This document shows, piece after piece, positions 23,793 to 32,419 of a stretch of 64,000 bases of DNA (position 1 is the first letter of the stretch; every line of letters begins with the position of its first letter). The notes under the pieces were generated by a model that searched no databases, was not told where the DNA came from, and saw only the letters and a program-made list of their open reading frames with translations. Origin of the DNA: Lysinibacillus_B sp042920265 (GTDB lineage: Bacteria > Bacillota > Bacilli > Bacillales_A > Planococcaceae); the NCBI RefSeq assembly GCF_042920265.1, contig NZ_JBDQZI010000001.1, positions 565,279 through 629,278 of the forward strand. The letters run 5' to 3'. Both the position numbers and the translations under genes were made by a program.

Positions 23793-24886
23793 TGGATCGT
23801 CGCACAGTATTAGTAGAAGTTACGCAAGGGTCACATGTCAATCGTTTATTCCATCTTTTACATAAAGAACGTATCATTATACGAAATGTTCGCTTTTCGG
23901 AACACAATGTGACGTTCGAAATAAAAAGAAGTGACTTACCTACATTACGACGTATTAGACGTAACACAAAAGCACGCTTGAAGCTCCGCTATGATAAGAC
24001 AGATGCCGTCCTGCAACTGACGACAAAAACATTGATCGGTATGTTATTATTGCTCGTTATACCCATTATATGCACGCAATTTATATGGCGTCTTGAAGTG
24101 ACAGGCGCCACACCAGAAACAGGATATAAAGCAGAAAAATTTCTGCGTGACGAAATCGGCATTTCCGTTCCGCTTACGAAAAGTGACTTGCCGACAGACT
24201 ATGAGCTGCGACAACGACTGATGGCGGCATTTCCTGAGTTATCTTGGGTACACTTTATAAAAAGTGGTGGAGATATTACAATCGATTTGCAGCTCGCACC
24301 AGAAACTGAGGTAAAGACGAAATCTGAGGAACCGATGCATTTAATCGCAAATAATAATGGTGTCATTACCCATTATTTTTTAAAGAGTGGTGTAAGGGTA
24401 GTTGATACAAATATGACCGTTTATAAAGGAGATACGCTTGTATCAGGTGTTTTAGAAGCAGGAGACAGGCATGTGGTTGTCGGAGCAGAAGGTGAAGTTT
24501 ATGCAGATTATTGGTTCGAAACAGCGTTTACGTTAAATAAACAAGTAACGTATTATACACCGGTTGAAACATCTTGGAAAGTTGTAACGGATCAGAAATC
24601 TTATGCTGATGAAATAAAACTTCCTTCATGGATAAGGCAATATATGCGGATTGTAAAAGAGCAGTCTTATCAAAAACATGAACAGGTATTAACCGAAGAT
24701 AATCTTGAAACGATTATACTTCCATTACTGCATAAGAAAATTTTACAAAGCTTACCGCCTAAGACGACGATTAAAGCAGAAAAAATTTTGCACGTTACGT
24801 TTGATGATGATACAGTTAAAGGGGAAGTCCTATTTTTGGTAAATGAAAATATTGCAACACCCTACCCTATTTATCAAGGAGAATGA
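23792..24886 (+). CDS. yqfD: Sporulation protein YqfD
   Basis: This 364-residue protein has a cytoplasmic N-terminal domain (1-80), one transmembrane helix (residues 83-105, LIGMLLLLVIPIICTQFIWRL) and a large extracytoplasmic beta-rich domain. The order and VEVTGATPETGYKAEKFL-like motif match YqfD, a SigE-dependent protein needed for efficient sporulation with YqfC. It is translationally coupled to yqfC and ends four bases before phoH. Confidence 0.9.
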   Translation: MDRRTVLVEVTQGSHVNRLFHLLHKERIIIRNVRFSEHNVTFEIKRSDLPTLRRIRRNTKARLKLRYDKTDAVLQLTTKTLIGMLLLLVIPIICTQFIWRLEVTGATPETGYKAEKFLRDEIGISVPLTKSDLPTDYELRQRLMAAFPELSWVHFIKSGGDITIDLQLAPETEVKTKSEEPMHLIANNNGVITHYFLKSGVRVVDTNMTVYKGDTLVSGVLEAGDRHVVVGAEGEVYADYWFETAFTLNKQVTYYTPVETSWKVVTDQKSYADEIKLPSWIRQYMRIVKEQSYQKHEQVLTEDNLETIILPLLHKKILQSLPPKTTIKAEKILHVTFDDDTVKGEVLFLVNENIATPYPIYQGE

Positions 24887-24889
24887 TCT

Positions 24890-25849
24890 ATGTCAGGAAA
24901 TATGTCGGAACTTTTAGTCGATAATCCAAATGAAGCGGTCATGCTTTTAGGAATGTCGGATGCGAATTTAAAATTAATTGAAGAAACATTTGAGGTACAA
25001 ATCATTACACGCGGTGGAATTATTCAAATCGCTGGTGAGAATGATGCTAAAAAAGAATGCGCAACAGCCGTTTTACGCGGTCTTTTGCAAGTTATTCGCA
25101 AAGGTATTAACATTGATCAACGCGATGTCGCGACAGCCATTGAAATGGCTGGAAAAGGAACAATTGAATACTTTGCAGAACTTTATGATGAAGAGATTGC
25201 CCGTACGACAAAGGGAAAAGCAATTCGTGCCAAAACCATTGGACAACGTGAATATATTAAAGCGATTCGCCATAGGGATTTAGTCTTTTGTGTTGGGCCT
25301 GCTGGTACAGGGAAAACGTATTTAGCTGTTGTCATGGCGACACAAGCGCTAAAAAATGGACAGGTCAAACGTATTATTTTAACACGTCCAGCTGTAGAGG
25401 CAGGAGAATCACTTGGATTTTTACCAGGGGATTTAAAAGAAAAGGTAGATCCGTATTTACGCCCATTATACGATGCTTTGCATGATGTGTACGGCCAAGA
25501 GCAAACGCAACGCCTAATCGAACGTGGAACAATTGAAATTGCCCCGCTCGCTTATATGCGCGGTCGTACGTTGGATGATGCGTTTGTTATTTTGGATGAA
25601 GCGCAAAATACAACCCATCAACAAATGAAGATGTTTTTAACACGTCTTGGCTTTGGGTCAAAAATGGTCATCACAGGTGATAAAACACAAATTGATTTAC
25701 CGAAAAATCAAGAATCAGGTTTAATCATTGCTGAGCGTACACTAAAATACGTCAAGGACATTCATTTCCAAATACTAGAGCAAGGCGATGTAGTACGCCA
25801 TCCGTTAGTAGCCAAAGTGATCCAAGCGTATGCTGATCAAGAATTGTAA
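24890..25849 (+). CDS. phoH: PhoH-family ATPase
   Basis: The 319-residue cytoplasmic P-loop NTPase has a KH-like N-terminal region, Walker A GPAGTGKT near residues 137-144 and Walker B FVILDEAQN near 230-238, plus the RPAVEAGESLGFLPG motif typical of PhoH/YqfZ. Proposed roles are in RNA metabolism with YbeY, whose gene lies downstream. The last 22 codons (QGDVVRHPLVAKVIQAYADQ-EL) are repeated three more times after the stop codon in a tandem array. The gene itself is intact. Confidence 0.95.
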   Translation: MSGNMSELLVDNPNEAVMLLGMSDANLKLIEETFEVQIITRGGIIQIAGENDAKKECATAVLRGLLQVIRKGINIDQRDVATAIEMAGKGTIEYFAELYDEEIARTTKGKAIRAKTIGQREYIKAIRHRDLVFCVGPAGTGKTYLAVVMATQALKNGQVKRIILTRPAVEAGESLGFLPGDLKEKVDPYLRPLYDALHDVYGQEQTQRLIERGTIEIAPLAYMRGRTLDDAFVILDEAQNTTHQQMKMFLTRLGFGSKMVITGDKTQIDLPKNQESGLIIAERTLKYVKDIHFQILEQGDVVRHPLVAKVIQAYADQEL

Positions 25850-26163
25850 TACCATTCCTTCTGCACCGAAAGTGAAACGGCAGGAGCAAGGCGATGTAGT
25901 ACGTCATCCATTAGTAGCAAAAGTAATTCAAGCATATGCTGATCAAGAATTGTAATACCATTCCTCTGTACCGAAAGTGAAACGGCAGGAGCAAGGCGAT
26001 GTAGTACGCTATCTGTTAGTAGAGAAAGTAATTCAAGCATATGCTGATCAAGAATTGTAATACCATTCCTCTGCACCGAAAGTGAAACGGCAGGTGCAAG
26101 GCGATGTAGTACGCCATCCATTAGTAGCGAAAGTAATTCAAGCGTACGCTGATCAGGAATTAT
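25778..26163 (+). repeat. Tandem array of phoH 3'-tail copies
   Basis: The end of phoH (from 25778) is followed by three imperfect copies starting at 25884, 25989 and 26094, with periods of 106, 105 and 105 bp. Each copy holds the last 23 codons with stop. Each is separated by a spacer reading TAATACCATTCC, then CCGAAAGTGAAACGGCAGGA. Copy 1 differs from phoH by six synonymous changes only, and copy 3 by seven synonymous changes plus one at its edge. Copy 2 has three nonsynonymous codons. Only copy 3 adjoins the terminator. Confidence 0.92.
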
Positions 26164-26171
26164 AATATGTT

Positions 26172-26208
26172 AAAAAAGCAAAATCCGTGTAGGATTTTGC
26201 TTTTTTCA
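26172..26208 (+). terminator. Terminator of the phoH transcript
   Basis: AAAAAAGCAAAATCC pairs with GGATTTTGCTTTTTT around a five-base loop, directly after the last tail copy. Confidence 0.9.
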
Positions 26209-26265
26209 TGAAATCGCCTGTAGAAATTGGTAAAATGAACGTATGGACACTATAGGAGGTGCTGC

Positions 26266-28386
26266 ATGGAAAAACATTTAAAGCGTTTTATCGACTTAAT
26301 GGGCTTCCGTTCATTTTTGGTGGCAGTAGTCATCGTAACTGGGACTATACAATTTACATTAATGCTTGATAATGTACGGGGCGTTACATATGATATTTCA
26401 ATGGGAAGTTTAGCACCAGAAACGATTCGAGCCTCCAAGACGGTAGAGGATACAGAAAAGACCGAGCAAGAGCGGATCAATGCCGAAAATGCTGTCACTC
26501 CAATCTATGATTTTAATCAAGGAATCGCAGAACAAAAGTCAACTCTTATAACATTGTTTTTCGATTTAACAATTGAAGCAAGAAATGAAATAGCAAAAGA
26601 GGATGACCTTACACAAACAGAAAAGCTAGATTTACTAAAGGCAAAATTAAAAAGTGTGACAGACAATCAAGGCGGTTTATCGTTAACAGATAATGAATTA
26701 CAAGCATTGTTAGCGGCATCAGAAACACAGGTGATGAATACACGTAATAAACTAGTGAAATATGTCGGGGATGCACTTGCTGAAAGTATACGTAAAGAAA
26801 ACTTAGTAACTGCACGTGCAAATATCGAAGCAACTATTCGTTCCTCTTCCATTGATAACTCGTTATTATCAGTGGCGATTACATTAGGACGTGGGGCTAT
26901 TGTTGAAACCGAAATATTAAACGAAGAAAAAACAGCTGTAGCTAGGCAACAAGCACGTAATTCGGTGGAAGCAACAAAAATATTACAAGGTCAGATTATT
27001 GTGTTAGAAGGGGAAATTATTGATCGTGAAAAATATCGTCAATTAGAATTGCTAGGGTTTGTCGATAGCCAATCGTCTTTAAAGCCTATAGGTGGATTAG
27101 GGATATTTATCGTATTACAGATGTTATTTATGCTGATTTTATTTGATCGTTCAACAATACCGTTTAAAGAAAAGCGTAATTATTTATTAGTGTCAGTCAT
27201 TGTATATATTGGCACAATTATTATGATGAAATTAGTGAGTATCGTGTCCGATAACTTTGATGTTGTCGTAGCGTTTATTTTTCCAACAGCCTTGGCAACA
27301 ATGCTAGTAAGGCTACTTGCGAATGAACGTGTTGCAAGTATTGTAACGATCCTTATTGCGTCTTCGGCAGGGATTATGTTCCAAGAAAGCTATGCAGCCA
27401 TTTTACAAATGGACATCGCACTGTATGTTTTATTTGGTGGATTTGCTTCATTGTTCTTTATGCATAGCGTGGAAAAGCGATCACATATTTTGCAAGCAAG
27501 TACGGTCATTATGGCTGTCAACTTAGTGTTTATTGCATTTTATTTATTAATGACACAGTCTGACTATGGCTTATCGGAAATTGCATTTTATATCGGAGCA
27601 GGGGTAGTGTCTGGTTTATTATCTGGTGCATTAACGATTGGATTATTGCCATTCTTTGAATCGATGTTTGGTATTTTATCGACAATGCGCTTGATTGAAC
27701 TGTCGAACCCAAATCATCCGTTATTAAAGAAAATTTTAACAGAAACACCGGGTACATATCACCATAGTGTAATGGTTGCCAACTTAGCTGAGGCGGCTTG
27801 TGAGGCAATCGGTGCAGATGGGTTGCTGGCACGAGTAGGTTGTTATTATCATGATGTTGGAAAGACACGTAGGCCCGCATTCTTTATCGAAAACCAAATG
27901 GGAATTAACCCTCATGACACATTGCCTCCTGATGCGAGTGCAGATATCATTATTGCCCATACAACAGACGGTGCTGAATTGTTGCGCAACCATAAAATGC
28001 CGCAAGAAATTATTGATATTGCGTTACAGCACCACGGGACAAGTTTATTGAAATTTTTCTTGCATAAAGCAAAAGAAGATGGGAAACAAGTAAATGAAGC
28101 AGATTTTCGCTACCCTGGACCGAAGCCACAAACAAAAGAAATTGCCGTTATCAGTATTGCTGATAGTGTCGAGGCTGCTGTGCGGTCAATGAAAGAGCCA
28201 AATGCGGAAAAAATTCACAAACTGATTCAATCGATTATTCAAGATCGTGTCCAAGACAATCAATTTGACGAGTGTGATATTTCACTAAAAGAGTTAAAAA
28301 TAATTGAAAAGGTGTTATGTGAAACATTAAATGGCATTTTCCATACACGGATTGAATACCCGAAAGAGAAAACGGAGGAACTATGA
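26266..28386 (+). CDS. pgpH: Cyclic di-AMP phosphodiesterase PgpH (7TMR-HD)
   Basis: This 706-residue membrane protein has an N-terminal helix (17-37), an extracellular 7TMR-HDED domain (about 40-270), seven transmembrane helices (about 280-480) and a cytoplasmic HD domain (about 495-700) with YHHSVMVANLAE and YYHDVGKTRRP. The HD residues bind the metal pair that hydrolyses c-di-AMP to pApA. Length matches the family (Bacillus YqfF, about 710). AGGAGG precedes the ATG. It overlaps ybeY by four bases. Confidence 0.95.
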   Translation: MEKHLKRFIDLMGFRSFLVAVVIVTGTIQFTLMLDNVRGVTYDISMGSLAPETIRASKTVEDTEKTEQERINAENAVTPIYDFNQGIAEQKSTLITLFFDLTIEARNEIAKEDDLTQTEKLDLLKAKLKSVTDNQGGLSLTDNELQALLAASETQVMNTRNKLVKYVGDALAESIRKENLVTARANIEATIRSSSIDNSLLSVAITLGRGAIVETEILNEEKTAVARQQARNSVEATKILQGQIIVLEGEIIDREKYRQLELLGFVDSQSSLKPIGGLGIFIVLQMLFMLILFDRSTIPFKEKRNYLLVSVIVYIGTIIMMKLVSIVSDNFDVVVAFIFPTALATMLVRLLANERVASIVTILIASSAGIMFQESYAAILQMDIALYVLFGGFASLFFMHSVEKRSHILQASTVIMAVNLVFIAFYLLMTQSDYGLSEIAFYIGAGVVSGLLSGALTIGLLPFFESMFGILSTMRLIELSNPNHPLLKKILTETPGTYHHSVMVANLAEAACEAIGADGLLARVGCYYHDVGKTRRPAFFIENQMGINPHDTLPPDASADIIIAHTTDGAELLRNHKMPQEIIDIALQHHGTSLLKFFLHKAKEDGKQVNEADFRYPGPKPQTKEIAVISIADSVEAAVRSMKEPNAEKIHKLIQSIIQDRVQDNQFDECDISLKELKIIEKVLCETLNGIFHTRIEYPKEKTEEL

Positions 28387-28856
28387 TTTTAAATATTGAT
28401 TTTTTAGATGAAACAAATGAAGTGAAGGATGAGCATATCGCGTTAGTTGAAAAATTGCTGCAACATGCAGCGAAAGTAGAAAATATTGAAGAAGGATCTG
28501 AAGTGTCTATTACGTTTGTGACAAACGAAGCCATTCATGAAATTAATCGTGAATACCGCGATAAAGATCAGCCAACTGATGTCATTTCGTTTGCGTTGGA
28601 GGAAATGGGCGAGGGCGAAATACAAATTATTGGGGAGGGTATCCCGCGCGTTTTAGGCGATATTATTATTTCAACCGATCGTACACGTGAGCAGGCAGAA
28701 GAATATGGTCATTCATTTGAGCGGGAATTAGGTTTTTTAGCAGTCCATGGGTTCCTGCATTTACTTGGGTATGACCATATGACAGAGGAAGACGAGAAAG
28801 AAATGTTTGGAAAGCAAGATGAAATTCTTAGCTCGTTCGGCTTATCACGTGAGTAA
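28383..28856 (+). CDS. ybeY: Endoribonuclease YbeY
   Basis: This 157-residue zinc-dependent RNase acts in 16S rRNA 3' maturation and ribosome quality control. The zinc motif HGFLHLLGYDH is intact near residues 120-130, with DKDQPTDVISFALEE upstream as in the family. It is coupled by ATGA overlap to pgpH and by TAATG to the diacylglycerol kinase gene. Confidence 0.95.
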   Translation: MILNIDFLDETNEVKDEHIALVEKLLQHAAKVENIEEGSEVSITFVTNEAIHEINREYRDKDQPTDVISFALEEMGEGEIQIIGEGIPRVLGDIIISTDRTREQAEEYGHSFERELGFLAVHGFLHLLGYDHMTEEDEKEMFGKQDEILSSFGLSRE

Positions 28857-29206
28857 TGGATATTCGTAAGTTTATCAAGTCCTTTGGCTATGCTATACAA
28901 GGAATCGTTGCGGTGATGCAAGAGCAAAATATGCGATTTCATGTGCTAAGTGCTGTAGTGGTGATTATAGCAGGTACTTTAACAGGTCTTTCTGTAACAG
29001 AATGGATCATATTAGTACTAGTGATGGCACTTGTCATCGGTGCAGAAATGTTCAATACTGCGATCGAGCGTGTTGTCGATCTTGCTTCGCCTACGATTCA
29101 CCCGCTCGCCAAACAAGCGAAAGATATTGCGGCAGGGGCGGTACTTGTATTTGCTGTAGCGAGTGTTATAATCGGATTACTCATTTTTTTACCAAAATGG
29201 TTTTAA
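28856..29206 (+). CDS. dgkA: Diacylglycerol/undecaprenol kinase family protein
   Basis: The 116-residue integral membrane kinase has three helices and the signature AEMFNTAIERVVDLASP (residues 64-80), followed by AKDIAAGAVLVFAVASVIIG. In Gram-positive bacteria this family phosphorylates mainly undecaprenol, recycling the wall lipid carrier. The start overlaps the ybeY stop (TAATG). Confidence 0.93.
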   Translation: MDIRKFIKSFGYAIQGIVAVMQEQNMRFHVLSAVVVIIAGTLTGLSVTEWIILVLVMALVIGAEMFNTAIERVVDLASPTIHPLAKQAKDIAAGAVLVFAVASVIIGLLIFLPKWF

Positions 29207-29299
29207 CTTCTTTCAGCGTGTGTTAAAAGTAGTTAGAAGCCTCCAGACGTGTGTTAGCCGAGGCGTAATTGATACTTATTTGAAAGGGGTTGTTCTTCT

Positions 29300-29713
29300 A
29301 TGAACATGGAACAGTTATTAGAGCAATCAAAAATTGCACGTGAAAAGGCATATGTACCCTATTCAAAATTCCCAGTGGGGGCTGCATTACTAGCAGAAGA
29401 TGGCACAGTATACCACGGGTGCAATATTGAAAATGCAGGATATAGTATGACGAATTGTGCAGAGCGTACCGCGTTTTTTAAAGCGGTATCTGAAGGCATA
29501 AAGAAATTTAAAGCGTTAGCTATTGTGGCAGATACAGACCGTCCATGTGCACCATGTGGGGCTTGTCGTCAAGTGATGAGCGAATTTTGTGCACCAGATA
29601 TGCCTGTCTATTTAACAAACTTAAAAGGTGACGTACAACAAACAACAGTGGGTGAGCTATTACCAGGCGCATTCACACCGGAGGATTTAGATTATGCAGC
29701 TAGCAAACGATAA
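29300..29713 (+). CDS. cdd: Cytidine deaminase
   Basis: This 137-residue zinc enzyme deaminates cytidine and deoxycytidine to the uridine forms in pyrimidine salvage. Zinc motifs CAERTA and PCAPCGACRQV are complete, as is the substrate segment GCNIENAGYSMTNCAE. A second ATG at 29306 is equally possible; GAAAGGGG precedes both. The 3' end overlaps era by 20 bp. Confidence 0.96.
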   Translation: MNMEQLLEQSKIAREKAYVPYSKFPVGAALLAEDGTVYHGCNIENAGYSMTNCAERTAFFKAVSEGIKKFKALAIVADTDRPCAPCGACRQVMSEFCAPDMPVYLTNLKGDVQQTTVGELLPGAFTPEDLDYAASKR

Positions 29714-30614
29714 AGGGTTCAAATCGGGCTTTATCTCGATTATTGGCCGACCAAACGTTGGGAAATCAACGTTTTTAAACCGCGTGATTGGGCAAAAAAT
29801 TGCCATCATGTCAGATAAACCACAAACAACACGCAATAAAGTGCAAGGTGTATTAACACAAGGGAATTCACAAATGATTTTCATTGATACGCCAGGAATT
29901 CATAAGCCGAAGCATAAGCTTGGCGAGTTCATGTTAAAGGTAGCAAAAAATACATTACGTGAAGTCGATGTTATTATGTTTATGGTCAATGCCGAACAAA
30001 AAATTGGCAAAGGCGATGAATTTATTTTAGAAATGCTAGAAGGCAATAAAACACCGGTCTTCTTAGTTATTAATAAAATCGACCAAATACACCCTGATGC
30101 GCTGATTGATATTATTGCAGATTATAAGGATAAATACCCGTTTGCAGAAATTGTGCCGATTTCGGCTTTAGAAGGAAATAATGTGGAAAATTTACTTGCA
30201 ACGATTGACAAGTATTTGCCAGAAGGACCGCAATATTATCCAGCTGATCAAGTGACAGATCATCCAGAACGCTTTATTATTTCAGAGTTAATTCGAGAAA
30301 AAGTATTGCATTTAACGCGGGAGGAAATTCCACACTCGATTGCCGTTGTTATTGATAAAATTAAACGTGATGAGGAAAATGGAGATAAAATCCGTGTGCA
30401 AGCAACGATTATGGTTGAACGCGACTCTCAAAAAGGGATTGTGATTGGAAAACGTGGTGCATTATTAAAAGAAGTAGGGACACGTGCACGTAAAGATATC
30501 GAAATGTTACTTGGCTCCAAAGTATATTTAGAGCTTTGGGTTAAAGTGCAAAAAGATTGGCGTAATAAGCAAACGCATCTTCGTGACTTCGGTTTCCGCG
30601 AAGACGAATACTAA
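29694..30614 (+). CDS. era: GTPase Era
   Basis: The 306-residue GTPase assists 30S assembly. G motifs are visible: GRPNVGKST (18-26), the switch region with KPQTTRNK, DTPGIHKPKH and NKIDQ. A C-terminal KH domain carries VIGKRGALLKEVGTRARKDI. GGAGGATTTAG lies ahead of the start inside cdd. Confidence 0.97.
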   Translation: MQLANDKGFKSGFISIIGRPNVGKSTFLNRVIGQKIAIMSDKPQTTRNKVQGVLTQGNSQMIFIDTPGIHKPKHKLGEFMLKVAKNTLREVDVIMFMVNAEQKIGKGDEFILEMLEGNKTPVFLVINKIDQIHPDALIDIIADYKDKYPFAEIVPISALEGNNVENLLATIDKYLPEGPQYYPADQVTDHPERFIISELIREKVLHLTREEIPHSIAVVIDKIKRDEENGDKIRVQATIMVERDSQKGIVIGKRGALLKEVGTRARKDIEMLLGSKVYLELWVKVQKDWRNKQTHLRDFGFREDEY

Positions 30615-30624
30615 AATACCATTA

Positions 30625-30663
30625 AAACAGATGAAGGATTGCATTAGTCCTTCATCTGTTTTT
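30625..30663 (+). terminator. Terminator after era
   Basis: AAACAGATGAAGGA pairs with TCCTTCATCTGTTT, followed by T residues. Confidence 0.88.
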
Positions 30664-30771
30664 CTTGTAGAAAGCAGCATTTTTTTATTGCATCAACTCG
30701 CATCCTAATAGGGCGAGTTGTATGCTTCTCATGTATAATAGAAACAGAAATCGAGTTAAGGACGGATGGAT

Positions 30772-31551
30772 ATGCTACATAAATGGGAAGGTATTGTACT
30801 AAAAGCAAGGGCGTACGGTGAATCAAATAAAATTGTTACATTAATGACGCGAGAGGCAGGGAAAGTGGCATGTATGGCGCGCGGTGCAAAAAAGCCAACG
30901 AGCCGTCTTGCAGGGGTTACACAGCCGTTTATGCACGGGTCTTTTTTAGTGCAACGAACGAGTGGGATGGGGACATTGCAACAAGGTGAGCATTTTAGTT
31001 CGATGCGTACATTGCAAACAGATATTATCGCAACAGCTTATGCGAGCTATATTGTGGAACTTGTTGACCGATTAGTTGAGGAAGGGCGAGAAGAGCCGTA
31101 TGCGTATGAGGTGTTATTGCAAGCATTAAATGCGATTGATGAAGGCTATGACCCGGAAGCGATTACATTATTTGTGGATTGGAAGATGTTGCCGTATACG
31201 GGCGTACAACCAATCCTTCACTGCTGTGCAGGGTGCGGAGCGGTAGAAGGGGAATTTGCGTTTTCATTTACACAAGGTGGATTCCTTTGTCACAGTTGTT
31301 TTCATTTAGACCCGTACATTATCAGACTCTCTCCCACGCAGCTAAAGCTGATTCGTATGTTTTACAGTATGTCTATTGACCAAGTAGGTAAAATTGAACT
31401 AAAGCCACAAACGAAAAACTTTATAAAAAAAATTGTTACAACGATTTATGAAGAACAGACAGGCATTCGTTTAAAATCAAGAACGTTTATTGAACAATTA
31501 GAACGAACACCCCAACTTCAGCCGAGAAGTAAAAATGACGAAGAGTATTAG
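30772..31551 (+). CDS. recO: DNA repair protein RecO
   Basis: This 259-residue protein helps load RecA on SSB-coated DNA with RecFR. It has the N-terminal OB fold (GIVLKARAYGESNKIVTLMT) and a C-terminal part with a four-cysteine zinc site (CCAGCG ... CHSC). The ATG at 30772 gives the usual MLHKWEGIVL start; the ATG six bases upstream is less well spaced from AAGGA. The small yqzL gene found before recO in Bacillus is absent. Confidence 0.93.
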   Translation: MLHKWEGIVLKARAYGESNKIVTLMTREAGKVACMARGAKKPTSRLAGVTQPFMHGSFLVQRTSGMGTLQQGEHFSSMRTLQTDIIATAYASYIVELVDRLVEEGREEPYAYEVLLQALNAIDEGYDPEAITLFVDWKMLPYTGVQPILHCCAGCGAVEGEFAFSFTQGGFLCHSCFHLDPYIIRLSPTQLKLIRMFYSMSIDQVGKIELKPQTKNFIKKIVTTIYEEQTGIRLKSRTFIEQLERTPQLQPRSKNDEEY

Positions 31552-31553
31552 AA

Positions 31554-31603
31554 AACGGCGCTCTTGCATCGACATAAAACGATGAGAGAGCGTTATTTTT
31601 TTG
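31554..31603 (+). terminator. Terminator after recO
   Basis: AACGGCGCTCTTGCATCG and CGATGAGAGAGCGTT form a long imperfect stem followed by ATTTTTTT. Confidence 0.8.
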
Positions 31604-31651
31604 GATAACAATGGTTTATCCTTAAAGGTGGGGAAATAACGAGCTATTTTA

Positions 31652-32119
31652 TTATTCGAGCTGTGTAAGAAGAGGGATTAAATCTTCCTTTAGGGCATGC
31701 CAAAACCCTTCTTCTAATGCAAGCGTCTTAACATGAGTAGAGTAATGTGCATAATAGTCATACATTGTTTCAATCTGTTCCTTTGAAAATCGGAAGTGGT
31801 GATTGAAATGTTCTCGTTGTCGTTCATCGCTCAGATGCATATAAGCACGGATGATTAAATAAAGCTGATGATAGTTCTTGTTGGCTTTATCATAGGCTTC
31901 TTTTGAAAATGTACCAAGCGATGTTGTCACGTCACATTGCGCATAAAAAAATTCTTTTGCCTCTTTGTACTGCTCTAGTTGTAAGTTAGCCGTATACAAT
32001 ATATGGTGTTTTGAACTATGTTGTGGACATTCTTGATGTAAAGTGGCTGTTATTAATTGTCGTACTTGATCATAAGTATCAACGTCACTTTTCTTTGTTT
32101 CTCTTAGCTGAAAGAACAT
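31652..32119 (-). CDS. Hypothetical cytoplasmic protein
   Basis: This 155-residue, His- and Tyr-rich, mainly helical protein (MFFQLRETKKSDVDTYDQVR, with HFNHHFRFSKEQIETMYDYY) has no signal or membrane segment and no family I recognise. GGAGGGGG lies upstream of the start. It is monocistronic, downstream of the glyS tail duplication and convergent with recO. Confidence 0.75.
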   Translation of the reverse strand: MFFQLRETKKSDVDTYDQVRQLITATLHQECPQHSSKHHILYTANLQLEQYKEAKEFFYAQCDVTTSLGTFSKEAYDKANKNYHQLYLIIRAYMHLSDERQREHFNHHFRFSKEQIETMYDYYAHYSTHVKTLALEEGFWHALKEDLIPLLTQLE

Positions 32120-32243
32120 ATTTCCCCCTCCTATTTCTAACAGTCCCGTTTATTTGATTATAACGAAGTATTGTTCGTTTGGTTATATATTTTATTGAAT
32201 TTTCAGTGTTTTTATTGGAGGATAGTTGAAAAGTGGGGAGATT

Positions 32244-32311
32244 AAGTCTCTAGTGCAATTAGAAGAGTAAGTATTTTTCGATATAAGCTTTTACTTCTGA
32301 AATCGGCATGC
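32244..32311 (-). repeat. Extra copy of the glyS 3' tail
   Basis: This 68-bp segment matches 32405..32472 (the glyS end and 14 bp past it) at an offset of 161 bp. Three visible differences are His to Tyr, stop TAG to TAA, and one base after the stop. It encodes MPISEVKAYIEKYLLF and a stop on the minus strand but has no start. Confidence 0.9.
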
Positions 32312-32318
32312 CAAAAAA

Positions 32319-32360
32319 GTGCTCCTGCGGTTGTCGCTAGCGCCACAATCCTCGTCGCAA
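32319..32360 (-). repeat. Dispersed repeat between the two glyS tails
   Basis: Read on the minus strand: TTTGCGACGAGGATTGTGGC, a short centre with CGCTAGCG, then GACAACCGCAGGAGCA. The copy at 63679..63723 has the same two ends. Confidence 0.75.
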
Positions 32361-32374
32361 ATCCGCATGCATCT

Positions 32375-32412
32375 AAAAAAGGACTTCGCTCACTGGCGTG
32401 AACGAAGTCCCT
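32375..32412 (-). terminator. glyS terminator
   Basis: On the minus strand GGACTTCG ... CGAAGTCC is followed by TTTTTT, eight bases past the glyS stop. Confidence 0.85.
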
Positions 32413-32419
32413 AGTGCAA

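Noticed and set aside
25837..26121. Minus-strand frame of 94 codons across the phoH tail array with repeated protein motifs
   Set aside because: Its repeats simply mirror the DNA array; no ribosome-binding site, and codon positions show that selection acted on the plus-strand phoH frame.
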